The notes under the pieces were generated by a model, which made no database searches, was not told the origin of the DNA, and saw nothing but the letters and a program-made list of their open reading frames with translations. The translations under genes were made by a program, and so were the position numbers. DNA of 64,000 bases from Nitrospinota bacterium (lineage in GTDB: Bacteria; JADFOP01), in contig JADFOP010000005.1 of NCBI GenBank assembly GCA_022562795.1, positions 16,747 through 80,746 on the forward strand, given 5' to 3'. Positions 27,537-35,768 of this stretch are shown here, one piece after another. The stretch's first letter is position 1, and every line of letters starts with the position of its first letter.

Positions 27537-28220
27537 ATGTACCGAAAAACCGTATGGTGGATAATGGCGGTTTGGTTGCTGACGGGATTCACTCAGGCTG
27601 CGGAGCCCGTGGGGACGGACGACCTCTCCCCAAGGAGCTTGGTGCAGTCTGCCTATCGAGCGTCAAAATCGCTTAACGCCTATACCTGCAAGCTTACGAA
27701 CATCACCCGACACCGCGGAGCCGACGGGCGTTACAACGCCGAGAAGATAAACGTGCTCGCGTACGCTTTCCGGAAACCAGGGCAGATACGAATGAGGTGG
27801 ATAGAGCCACGACTCAAGCGCGGCCAGGTCGCCGTCTACAATCATAAAATCCTCCATGTCTCTCGTTGGTGGTGGCCCTTCGCCTTGAAGGTTGACCCGG
27901 ACAGCCCAACGGGCATGGATGATTTTCACCACCCCATTTATCGATCCGATTTAGCATCCTTGATGGGCATCGTCGTCCAAGATATGGTCAAAGTAACGGA
28001 GGAGGCCTATGAAGGCCAAGTGGCCGTCGGAAAACGGCGGGGTCACCGGGTGGTGTTGTATACGGCGAAGAAGCGGGTTGTGCTTACGATAGACACAGAG
28101 CATCTGTTGCCCCTGGCAATTGAGCAATACGACCGCGAGTCGGGGCTTCTTTTCGATGGCGGGTATTTCGAAGACCTGGAGCTGAGCCCCCCGCTAGAAG
28201 ACTCGCTTTTCGACTTATAA
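27537..28220 (+). CDS. Exported DUF1571-like protein, probable LolA/LppX-like lipid-binding fold
   Basis: The 227-residue protein begins with a signal peptide ([22 protein letters not shown]). The mature part resembles DUF1571 and outer-membrane lipoprotein-sorting families: [30 protein letters not shown] and the [17 protein letters not shown] segment, patterns of an open beta-barrel half that carries lipids or lipoproteins in the periplasm. The assignment is by pattern and moderate. It lies 77 bp before ftsH. Confidence 0.7.
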   Translation: MYRKTVWWIMAVWLLTGFTQAAEPVGTDDLSPRSLVQSAYRASKSLNAYTCKLTNITRHRGADGRYNAEKINVLAYAFRKPGQIRMRWIEPRLKRGQVAVYNHKILHVSRWWWPFALKVDPDSPTGMDDFHHPIYRSDLASLMGIVVQDMVKVTEEAYEGQVAVGKRRGHRVVLYTAKKRVVLTIDTEHLLPLAIEQYDRESGLLFDGGYFEDLELSPPLEDSLFDL

Positions 28221-28297
28221 GGAGGGAGTGGTCCTCTCTCCGCGTTGACATCACGGTCGATTCCCGGTACATTGAATTCAGAAAACCCGTTCTAGAT

Positions 28298-30238
28298 ATG
28301 GGGCATATGGCCGTGGCCACCAAAAGGCGACCGGCGCCTACTAAACGCAAACGTCGCGACGAGCCCTTCGATCTAATGGAGTGGCTCAAAAGCAAAACTA
28401 GTGTGGGAGGCAAGCCAGGCGACAAGCGCGCCAGGCGGAAAAAAACGCAATTCTCCCTATGGTATTTTGTCGCAGCCTTCCTCATCCTTTCGTTCATCAA
28501 CACGCAACTCTTACGAGAGGAAATCACCCACCTTCCGTATAGCGAGTTTAAAACGCTGCTAGCTTCGGGCCGGGTCGTCACGGCGGAGATAGAACGAGAG
28601 CATATTAAGGGGACCATTAAGGAAGGCGACAAGACGAAAAAATTTCGAACCGTTCGGGTTGAGGATCCCAAGCTTGTAGAGCTCCTCGGAGCCCATGATG
28701 TCGAATATACCGGTCAAGCGGAAAACACCGTTCTTGCGAACCTTCTCTCCTGGGTTATCCCGCCGCTCATAATCCTCGCCATATGGATCGTCATCCTGAG
28801 GCGGATGGGGCCCGGCGGGGCGGGTGTGATGTCATTCGGCCGAAGCCGGGCGAAAATCTACGCCGAGGACGAGACGAAGGCGTCTTTCGACGATGTGGCC
28901 GGAGTGGATGAGGCCCAAGAAGAGCTTGAGGAGATTATCGAGTTCCTTAAACACCCGGAGAAATTCCGCCATCTCGGGGCTACCATCCCCAAGGGAGTTC
29001 TGCTGGTCGGCCCTCCAGGGACCGGCAAGACACTGCTCGCCAGGGCAGTGGCCGGCGAAGCAAAGGTCCCATTCTTCTCCATTTCCGGAAGCGAGTTCGT
29101 GGAGATGTTCGTCGGTGTAGGCGCCGCCCGGGTCCGGGACCTCTTCTCCCAAGCGGCCGAGCGAGCCCCGTGCATAATCTTCATCGACGAGCTCGACGCC
29201 ATTGGTAAGGCCCGAGGAGCCAATCCCCTTGGAGGCCATGACGAGCGCGAGCAAACGCTCAACCAACTCCTTGTGGAGATGGACGGCTTCGATCCGCGAA
29301 TGGGCGTCATCATCATGTCGGCCACCAACCGGCCTGAAATTCTCGATCCAGCCCTCTTGCGCCCCGGTCGCTTCGACCGCCAAGTGGTTGTAGACAGACC
29401 CGATTTGCTGGGGCGGGAGGCGATCCTCGGTGTCCATGTGAAGAAGATTAAGCTCTCACCCGACGTTGATCTCAACGTCGTGGCCCGGCGTACCCCCGGC
29501 TTCGTCGGAGCAGACCTTGCGAACATCGTCAACGAAGCAGCCCTCCTGGCCGCCAGGCGCGAAAAGCAGCTTGTCGAGATGGAGGAGATGGACGAGGCCA
29601 TCGACCGGGCGATTCTCGGCCTCGAAAAGAAAAGCAGGGTCATCAGCCCCCGCGTAAAGGAGATAGTTGCGTATCACGAGTCGGGCCACGCGCTGGTGGC
29701 AGAGTCGGTCGAGCACGCCGATCCGGTGCACAAAATTTCCATCGTGCCGAGAGGTGTGTCGGCGCTCGGCTACACGGTCCACACCACATCGGAAGATAAC
29801 GTCATGGGCTTCGCCACGAAGGCGGAGCTTCTCGATCAGATGGCCGCCCTCCTCGGAGGGAGGGTGGCCGAAGAGATCGTATTCGCCGATGTATCCACCG
29901 GAGCCCAAAACGACCTCCACCGCGTCACGAACATAGCTCGAGACATGGTGAAGGAGTACGGGATGAGCGATCGGCTCGGGCCCATCTCTTACGAGAAGGA
30001 GCGGCGACCGCTCTTCATCGGCGCCCCCGGCCTGTCGGGGGGGCGGGAATACAGCGAGGAGACTGCCCAGGCGATCGACGAAGAGGTCAAGAAAATCATC
30101 GAAGGCACCTACGAGCGCGTCCGCACAATCCTCCAGGACCAGCGCAACATGCTCGACAGACTTGCCAAGCTGCTCCTGGAGAAAGAAGTGGTGGAAGGCG
30201 ACGAGTTGAGAGACCTCATAAAAGCCGAGGAAATTTAA
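28298..30238 (+). CDS. ftsH: ATP-dependent zinc metalloprotease FtsH
   Basis: FtsH is a hexameric membrane protease that removes misfolded and regulatory membrane or cytosolic proteins. The 646-residue chain has TM1 (about 51-70), a periplasmic domain, TM2 (about 140-158), Walker A GPPGTGKT (about 238-245), Walker [12 protein letters not shown], the second region of homology RPGRFDRQV, and the zinc site [10 protein letters not shown] (about 459). An extended basic N-terminal tail of about 45 residues before TM1 is longer than usual. ATGs at 28298 and 28307 are both possible starts. No folP or ftsH partner gene follows. Confidence 0.97.
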   Translation: MGHMAVATKRRPAPTKRKRRDEPFDLMEWLKSKTSVGGKPGDKRARRKKTQFSLWYFVAAFLILSFINTQLLREEITHLPYSEFKTLLASGRVVTAEIEREHIKGTIKEGDKTKKFRTVRVEDPKLVELLGAHDVEYTGQAENTVLANLLSWVIPPLIILAIWIVILRRMGPGGAGVMSFGRSRAKIYAEDETKASFDDVAGVDEAQEELEEIIEFLKHPEKFRHLGATIPKGVLLVGPPGTGKTLLARAVAGEAKVPFFSISGSEFVEMFVGVGAARVRDLFSQAAERAPCIIFIDELDAIGKARGANPLGGHDEREQTLNQLLVEMDGFDPRMGVIIMSATNRPEILDPALLRPGRFDRQVVVDRPDLLGREAILGVHVKKIKLSPDVDLNVVARRTPGFVGADLANIVNEAALLAARREKQLVEMEEMDEAIDRAILGLEKKSRVISPRVKEIVAYHESGHALVAESVEHADPVHKISIVPRGVSALGYTVHTTSEDNVMGFATKAELLDQMAALLGGRVAEEIVFADVSTGAQNDLHRVTNIARDMVKEYGMSDRLGPISYEKERRPLFIGAPGLSGGREYSEETAQAIDEEVKKIIEGTYERVRTILQDQRNMLDRLAKLLLEKEVVEGDELRDLIKAEEI

Positions 30239-30443
30239 CCCGAATGCGGAAAATCGCGGAAAATCGGCCCTGCGTCCGCAACTCGCGCCTTTGCGTTAGG
30301 CCTGATAAAATTCGCCTGGTAGTGAAATTTATCAAACCCCGCATCCCCAAACCAGGCGCAGGCCGGGCCGGGAGTCATGCCACAATGACCTCTATCACCA
30401 TTTTCGACAGCCTCGCTAAGACCCCCTCCACGAGGAATCCACG

Positions 30444-31451
30444 ATGACCGCCGCTCCGGGGTCGAAACGCAAGAAACCGAGTCGGAAGAAGGGCATCATA
30501 GGTGCCCTGGACCTCGGAGGGACGAACATCAAGACCGCCCTGGTTGACCGTAGCGGCGCCATCGTAGCCAGAGACCATCGGCCCACCGAGGCCCACGGCG
30601 GCTCTCGCCACGTGATAGGCCGGATGGCTGAAGCCATCGGCGACCTCTGCTCTTCGACGGGCATCTCTGTCACTACTCTTGTCGGCGTGGGGGTCGGGTT
30701 CGCAGGCCCCCTCAACCCAGAGGAGGGAGTGATCTACCACGCCCCCAACCTCCCCGGCTGGTCGCGGGTGCCTCTCAGGGCCCGGTTGGAAAAATCCCTC
30801 GGCCTGCCCGTAGTCATAGAGAATGACGCCAACGCATGGACCCTGGGAGAGCACCGCTTTGGGGCTGGCCGTGGCTTAAGTCACATGGTTTGCTTGACCC
30901 TGGGCACCGGCCTCGGCGCGGGAATCATCTCCGATGGACGGCTTCTCCACGGCACCCGGGGTTTGGCCGCCGAGCTGGGCCATATGACCATCAACGCCCG
31001 AGGCATGCGATGCAGCTGCGGCAACCGCGGGTGTTTAGAGCTCTACGCATCGGCGCCCGCCGTCGTTAGGGCCGTCCGTCGCCACCTGCGGGGAGCGGTT
31101 TCCTCGAAGGTTCTGGCACTGGCGGCCGGCGACCCCGGAGGCCTCACGGCCAGAGTCGTCTCCCAGGCCGCGCGCCAAGGCGACCGGCCGGCCCAAGCAG
31201 CCCTTGAAGATGTGGGCCGCGCCCTCGGAGTAGGGATCGCCAACATCGCAAACATCCTCAACCCCGAGATGGTCGTCATAGGCGGAGCCGTGGCGGGAGC
31301 AGGACGCTACATCCTCGAACCGGCGCGAAAGGAAGCCAAGCGACGGGCATTTCGCGGCGCCACCGAGCGGCTGAAGATCGTCCGGGCGAAGCTCGGCGAG
31401 GATGCAGGCATGCTCGGCGCTGCGGCGCCCTTTATAGGGAGCCGGCCATGA
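30444..31451 (+). CDS. ROK family sugar kinase (glucokinase-like)
   Basis: The 335-residue protein has the ROK pattern: the N-terminal phosphate loop GALDLGGTNIKTALVD, VGVGFAGPLNPEEGVI, ENDANAWTLGEHRFG, the catalytic GTGLGAGII, and the zinc motif CSCGNRGCLE typical of bacterial ROK glucokinases. It would phosphorylate glucose or a related sugar with ATP in the cytosol. A basic 15-residue stretch (GSKRKKPSRKKG) precedes the fold. It overlaps the next gene by 4 bp. Confidence 0.92.
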   Translation: MTAAPGSKRKKPSRKKGIIGALDLGGTNIKTALVDRSGAIVARDHRPTEAHGGSRHVIGRMAEAIGDLCSSTGISVTTLVGVGVGFAGPLNPEEGVIYHAPNLPGWSRVPLRARLEKSLGLPVVIENDANAWTLGEHRFGAGRGLSHMVCLTLGTGLGAGIISDGRLLHGTRGLAAELGHMTINARGMRCSCGNRGCLELYASAPAVVRAVRRHLRGAVSSKVLALAAGDPGGLTARVVSQAARQGDRPAQAALEDVGRALGVGIANIANILNPEMVVIGGAVAGAGRYILEPARKEAKRRAFRGATERLKIVRAKLGEDAGMLGAAAPFIGSRP

Positions 31452-32338
31452 GGCCCCAGGTAAGACGAAGCCCGTCGGCGCTCTGGCTACTCTGCGCCCT
31501 CGCGGCGGCCCTGACGCTCGCCGCGACCAGTCTGGCAGGGACCGAAGATAAGCAGACGGCGACCCCCGCCACAGCCGACCATTCCGCCACCGGCGCCTAC
31601 TCCCTGCCCTTCGCGCCCGGAGAGGAGCTTACCTACAGGCTGTCTTGGTTTGGGATCCCCGCCGGCACGGCTGTTACGACGGTCAGCGAAGCAAGCCCAC
31701 ACAATGGCCACTCCGTATGGCGGATCACTTCCCTGACATCCTCGTCGAAGTTCATGGACATGTTCTACAAGGTCCGCGACCGGGTCGTCAGCCTCTTTGA
31801 CCCCGAACTCCGAGCGCCCCGTTTTTACAGAATCGACCAACGGGAGGGCCGTTATCGGGCACGGCGAATCATCACCTTCGACCAGGAAGCGGGCCAGGCC
31901 ACCTACATCAAGAACGACAACCCTCCTCAGGTGAAAACCATCCCCACGGGCGTTCAGGACGCCCTAAGCGTCCTCTACTACTTCCGGGCGCTTAAGACCG
32001 AGCCGGGCACAACTGTCACGATCCCTACCCTTCCGGGAAAAAAGCTCCACCATGTGAAGGTCGACGTCCTGCGACGGGAAACCATCACAGTGCCGCACCT
32101 GGGCCGCGTGGCCACAATCGTCGTCCAGCCACACATGGATTTTATCGGCATTTTTCGCAAGGCGGGCAATATCTTAATCTGGATGACCGATGATGAGCGA
32201 AAAATCCCCGTTAGAATGAAGACGACGATCGTCTACGGCCAGGTGTCGGCAGTTCTCGTGGAGGCGCGCGGGTGCCGAAAAGCCGCCCAAAAAGAGGGCG
32301 AGAAGGAGTTGCCACCAGGCGAGGTCTGTAAGACGTAG
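31448..32338 (+). CDS. DUF3108 domain exported protein
   Basis: The 296-residue protein begins with a signal peptide (basic start, LWLLCALAAALTLAATSLAG). The mature part matches DUF3108: PFAPGEELTYRLSWFGIPAG, SSKFMDMFYKVRDRV, YYFRALKTEPGTTVTIPT and WMTDDERKIPVRMK. DUF3108 proteins are periplasmic beta-rich proteins of unknown function, common in deltaproteobacteria. The start ATG overlaps the ROK kinase stop (ATGA). Confidence 0.9.
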   Translation: MRPQVRRSPSALWLLCALAAALTLAATSLAGTEDKQTATPATADHSATGAYSLPFAPGEELTYRLSWFGIPAGTAVTTVSEASPHNGHSVWRITSLTSSSKFMDMFYKVRDRVVSLFDPELRAPRFYRIDQREGRYRARRIITFDQEAGQATYIKNDNPPQVKTIPTGVQDALSVLYYFRALKTEPGTTVTIPTLPGKKLHHVKVDVLRRETITVPHLGRVATIVVQPHMDFIGIFRKAGNILIWMTDDERKIPVRMKTTIVYGQVSAVLVEARGCRKAAQKEGEKELPPGEVCKT

Positions 32339-32358
32339 GCGGGGGCATTGCGCAGGGC

Positions 32359-32637
32359 TTAGAAGCCCCGGCGCTTCATCATCTCTTCTTCGTAGTGCTT
32401 GTTATATAGGATGTCCCACTCGGGGCTTCCCTCACGCAATTTCCGCGAGTAAGAAGCCAGGGTCCGTCGGGCCTCTTCATCAACAATCTCATCGATGGTG
32501 AGCTCATCCGTAATGATGCGAACCATCTGGAGCCGCACATCATTCGGCTCGCGGAGGAAATCCGCATGCTCGTCCTCCTCGAGGGATTCAAGCAGTAGCT
32601 TCGAGAGATGGTTGATTTTCCATCGGGACAAACGCAT
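32359..32637 (-). CDS. DUF507 family protein, copy 2
   Basis: This 92-residue, charged, helical protein starts MRLSRWKINHLSKLLLESL and has ITDELTIDEIVDEEARRTL, the DUF507 pattern. It follows a second DUF507 gene by 38 bp. The two share the MRL N-terminus and the general layout but have diverged strongly, so they are paralogues and not a recent copy. Function unknown. Confidence 0.88.
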   Translation of the reverse strand: MRLSRWKINHLSKLLLESLEEDEHADFLREPNDVRLQMVRIITDELTIDEIVDEEARRTLASYSRKLREGSPEWDILYNKHYEEEMMKRRGF

Positions 32638-32675
32638 GGACTATTGCTCCTGAAAGCCCGAGGCAGGGGCGCCCC

Positions 32676-32957
32676 TTAGAGGACGAGACCCCTCTCCTGG
32701 GACAACTTGCGCTTAATCATGACAAACATCTTGTGGTAATCGATATTGCGCCTGTCAATATCTTCCTGGTGCTGATCTAGGATTTCGCGCACCTCCTCGT
32801 TGAGCCGGTCCTCAACCAACAAATCATCAATTATCACATTCACGAAGAGGGCTTCGAGGTCGCGCATATTCCCGTCGTAAGTGATATACCGCCGGTCGAC
32901 TAGCTTCTTCGCCATTACCTGGGCGATATATTGCACCATCTCTTTCTTGAGGCGCAT
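32676..32957 (-). CDS. DUF507 family protein, copy 1
   Basis: A 93-residue protein, MRLKKEMVQYIAQVMAKKL, with the conserved acidic centre VIIDDLLVEDRLNEEVREIL and a basic C-terminus MIKRKLSQERGLVL. DUF507 genes often occur as adjacent pairs; the products may form heterodimers (inference). The ribosome site AGGAAGCC precedes the ATG. Confidence 0.88.
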   Translation of the reverse strand: MRLKKEMVQYIAQVMAKKLVDRRYITYDGNMRDLEALFVNVIIDDLLVEDRLNEEVREILDQHQEDIDRRNIDYHKMFVMIKRKLSQERGLVL

Positions 32958-33140
32958 GGCTTCCTCCGGGAGCTACGCTCCATTATCTAACATACCCGAA
33001 GCTGCGGCGGATGACAAGAGGATAAAAACCCCTTACAGGAGCGTATTAAGGGCTCTCAGGCGGGTACGGAGGGTCCTCATGATCCATAGAACTGAAAGAG
33101 ATTCGCCGAATCGAGGCGGGGTGTCCCGAGCGGTTAGCGG

Positions 33141-33980
33141 CTAAGAGGCGGCCTTCGCCCCGGCTGCTTTGCGGAGGGCCTCGACGATGTCTAGGCTGAG
33201 CTTGACCTTCCCGATGAGCACTTCAGCCTTTCCAGGACCGTGGCAGTCGGAGCCCCCGCTTGCCAGCAGGCCGTGTTTCTTCGCCAGGGAGGCGTAATAG
33301 CGGCTCTGTTCGGGCGAATGCGCCCCATGCCAAGCCTCGATCCCCCGCAGGCCTGAGCTTACCAGGCTGGGAATGAGCTCATCGACCTGCGACGTGCCCG
33401 GGTGGGCCAGGACCGGCACGCCACCGGCCTGTAGCACCATCTCGATGGCGCCTTTAGGCGTGTGGGAGCCGATCGGGACGTAGCACGGCCCGGAATCGGA
33501 GAGGTAGAGCCTGAAGGCCTCCTCGAGGGAGGCAACAGCTCCCCGCTCGACGATGAAACGGGCGAGGTGGAGACGGCCCACGATACCACGGTGGGCGTAG
33601 GTAAGCAGCTCATCCATATCGACCACGATTCCAAAGTCCGCGAGCTTCGCCACCATCTTCCGCATCCGCTCCACGCGCATATCAACGACGCGCTCCTGCT
33701 CGGCCAGGAAGGCGGCATTGTCAATATCGACGAAGTAACCCAGTATGTGAATCGGCCGCCTCCCCTCCGAGGCGCTCACCTCGATGGCCGGGATGACCTC
33801 GATCCCATATGCAGCGGCGGCGGCCTGGGTCTCCGCCACGCCGTCGGTGATATCGTGGTCGGTGATGGCGATGACGGCCAGGTCCCCTTCGGCGGCCACC
33901 CGCTCCACGACCTGGGCCGGCGACCAGAAGCCGTCGGAGTAGTTGGTGTGGATGTGGAGGTCGGCGAAGCCTTGAGCCAT
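33141..33980 (-). CDS. PHP domain phosphoesterase (TrpH/RNase AM-like)
   Basis: The 279-residue protein contains the PHP metal site: ADLHIHTNYSDG at the N-terminus, AITDHDITDGV, PAIEVSASEGRRPIHILGY, PVLAHPGTSQVD and GGSDCHGPGKAEV, in the usual order. Relatives hydrolyse nucleoside 3',5'-bisphosphates or trim 5' ends of RNA. The start MAQGFADLHIHTN (33980) is set by homology; the longer frame adds 14 unrelated residues. It is transcribed in the same direction as the nuo genes and the rhodanese gene but is separated by a repeat-rich 300 bp. Confidence 0.92.
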   Translation of the reverse strand: MAQGFADLHIHTNYSDGFWSPAQVVERVAAEGDLAVIAITDHDITDGVAETQAAAAAYGIEVIPAIEVSASEGRRPIHILGYFVDIDNAAFLAEQERVVDMRVERMRKMVAKLADFGIVVDMDELLTYAHRGIVGRLHLARFIVERGAVASLEEAFRLYLSDSGPCYVPIGSHTPKGAIEMVLQAGGVPVLAHPGTSQVDELIPSLVSSGLRGIEAWHGAHSPEQSRYYASLAKKHGLLASGGSDCHGPGKAEVLIGKVKLSLDIVEALRKAAGAKAAS

Positions 33981-34279
33981 CGAAGCTCTCCCCGCTAAAA
34001 CCCAAAAAGCCAACAGGCCCACAAAGCCCTCAATATACGCTCCATTGGCGGTAGGGGCAAGGGCCAGGGTGGACAGCCCTTGTAGATGTCCGGCTTCCGC
34101 CTCAGGCGAACCTCAGGCGGACAGCACCCCGACACCACCTGCTGAGGCGTGGACCTTATGTAGGGACAGGGCTTGTCCCTGTCCGTGGGCTGGGAGGGCA
34201 AATTGTGTGTACGGACGGGATGGGGTTCATCCTTTTCGTGGGGGGGTCATTCCTGTTCGCGGACAGCCTTACCGGCCCC
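33981..34279. repeat. Repeat-rich intergenic region
   Basis: No gene. A dispersed repeat (CCTCAGGCG repeated at 34096-34120, matching 8527-8550 inverted) is followed by a REP-like palindrome, GGACAGGG-5 nt-CCCTGTCC (34164-34184), then several G- and C-runs. Confidence 0.7.
34164..34184. repeat. REP-like short palindrome
   Basis: GGACAGGG and CCCTGTCC form an 8-bp perfect hairpin with a 5-nt loop within TAGGGACAGGGCTTGTCCC, a shape typical of scattered intergenic REP elements in GC-rich genomes. No second copy was seen in this window. Confidence 0.6.
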
Positions 34280-34606
34280 TCACCCCTCCTCCTCCCAGGC
34301 GGCGAGGCCCCCTTCGAGGACCGAGACTTTGGAAAACCCCTTTTCTCGGATATTGGCCGCCGAACCGGCGGCCGAGCCTTCGCCCGGTCACGTTCAGTAA
34401 AAGACGACGCCCTGCTCGGGGCCCAACACCGAATAGCGTTGGTCGAGCTCCGCCTTAGGGATCGAGATGGCCCCCGGCAGGCGGTGCTCATTGAAGGACT
34501 CAACCTTCCGGACGTCCACGACGACCAGGTCGGCTGCATCTTGCATGAGCGCCCTAAGCTCCTGGGCGGTAATCCGCGGAACCTGTCCTGCTGTCTCTCC
34601 CGTCAC
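34280..34606 (-). CDS. Rhodanese domain protein with two in-frame TGA codons, probable selenoprotein (Sec-x-Sec)
   Basis: The reverse frame starts at a GTG (34606) behind an excellent AAAGGAGGTGAT site and reads TAQELRALMQDAADLVVVDV, ESFNEHRLPGAISIPKAELD and VVFY, a rhodanese N-terminal half. TGA (34394-34396), ACG, TGA (34388-34390) follow, then PGEGSAAGSAANIREKGF and KVSVLEGGLAAWEEEG to a terminal TGA at 34280. Related rhodaneses have YCTCP or YCACP here, so both active-site cysteines are TGA. Both codons are TGA and not TAA or TAG, the rest of the frame is intact, and a SECIS-like hairpin lies at the right distance. Rhodaneses transfer sulfur (or selenium) between carriers. A pseudogene is the alternative. 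Confidence 0.85.
34355..34373 (-). promoter_or_regulatory. Candidate bacterial SECIS hairpin in the rhodanese gene
   Basis: Perfect 7-bp stem GGCCGCC/GGCGGCC with a 5-nt loop GGTTC (reverse strand). The loop begins 21 nt after the second TGA and 27 nt after the first. E. coli-type SECIS elements have a short stem and a GG-starting apical loop about 16-37 nt after the UGA, so both codons lie in range. The hairpin falls within coding sequence (codons for GSAAGSAA), which could also arise by chance in GC-rich DNA. Confidence 0.65.
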
Positions 34607-34679
34607 TCGGAATCACCTCCTTTCGAAACCGTCACTTTCTTAGGATAAAGACCTACAGAGATATTTCAGGCAGACCCAT

Positions 34680-35768
34680 CTACAGGCCCTGGAAAGCAAT
34701 AATAACCACGCCTGTCACCAGGACGTTGATCAGGCCCAAAGGAAGCATGTACTTCCAGCCGAGCCGCATCAGCTGATCGTAGCGGAAGCGGGGGAGCGTC
34801 CAGCGGATGGTCATAAGCAGCCAGCAGAAGAAGACCACCTTGAAGACGAAGGAGCCCACCTGGAGCAGGACGACGAGCAGGTGGGGCAGGCCGAAAAAGA
34901 AGCCGCCGGGGATGTGAAAGCCGTCGGCCAAGAGGAATGGGACCTGCCAGCCTCCGAAGAAGAGGCTCGTCACTATGCCCGCCACCATCGTAGTCTCGAT
35001 GAAATCGGCGAACATGAACATGCCCCACTTCATTCCGCTGTACTCGGTGAAGTAGCCGATGATCTCGCTTTCGCTCTCTGGCAGGTCGAAGGGGATGCGT
35101 TTGCTCTCGGCCACGGAGGCGGTCAGAAAGAGGAGGAAGGCGACGGGCTGGACCACGACCCCCCACTTCGGGATGAAGCCGAACAGGAGCTCGCCCTGGG
35201 CGCGGTTGATCTCGCTAAGCTGGAGGGTATTGAAGACCATTAGTATCCCGATTATGGCAAGCCCGAGCGTAATCTCGTAGGAGATAAGCTGGGCCGAGGC
35301 CCGAAGGCCCCCCATCAGGGAAAATTTATTGTTTGAAGACCAGCCGGCGAGCACAACCCCGTAGATGCCCATCCCGCCGACGGCGAAGAAATAGAGGATG
35401 CCCACGTTGAAATCGACGACCTGGAGCGGGATTGCGCGGCTCCCAATGTGGAGGACGTCGCCGAAGGGGATGATGGCGAAGGCCACGAGCGGCGGGAAGA
35501 AGGCGATGAAGGGGGCCAGGGTGTGAAGAAATCGGTTGCCCCCAGGCGGTACGAAGTCCTCCTTGGTCATCATCTTGAGCCCGTCGGCGATGGGGTGGAA
35601 GAGGCCGATGAGGCGGAATCCGAAGATATCGGCCCTGTTGGCCCCGATGCGGTCTTGAATGACGGCGCTCTGCTTGCGCTCCACCCACGTCAACAGCCCC
35701 GCCACGTTCATGACGAAGCCGATGACAAGCAATACCTTCACCAAGTCAATGGCGGCGTCGATTATCAT
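34680..35768 (-). CDS. nuoH: NADH-quinone oxidoreductase subunit H
   Basis: NuoH anchors the peripheral arm to the membrane and lines the quinone chamber. The 362-residue protein has eight or nine membrane segments and the conserved loops WVERKQSAVIQDRIGANRA, GLKMMTKEDFVPP, IPFDLPESESEIIGYFTEYSGMKWGMF and the closing LPRFRYDQLMRLGWK. It overlaps nuoG by 4 bp. The genes normally following (nuoI-N) are not here; the rhodanese gene comes next after about 70 bp. Confidence 0.97.
   Translation of the reverse strand: MIIDAAIDLVKVLLVIGFVMNVAGLLTWVERKQSAVIQDRIGANRADIFGFRLIGLFHPIADGLKMMTKEDFVPPGGNRFLHTLAPFIAFFPPLVAFAIIPFGDVLHIGSRAIPLQVVDFNVGILYFFAVGGMGIYGVVLAGWSSNNKFSLMGGLRASAQLISYEITLGLAIIGILMVFNTLQLSEINRAQGELLFGFIPKWGVVVQPVAFLLFLTASVAESKRIPFDLPESESEIIGYFTEYSGMKWGMFMFADFIETTMVAGIVTSLFFGGWQVPFLLADGFHIPGGFFFGLPHLLVVLLQVGSFVFKVVFFCWLLMTIRWTLPRFRYDQLMRLGWKYMLPLGLINVLVTGVVIIAFQGL

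Noticed and set aside
33111-33141. GTGTCCCGAGCGGTTAGC resembling a tRNA-Ser/Leu D-arm
   Set aside because: No anticodon or T-arm follows; the 3' side is the end of the PHP gene.
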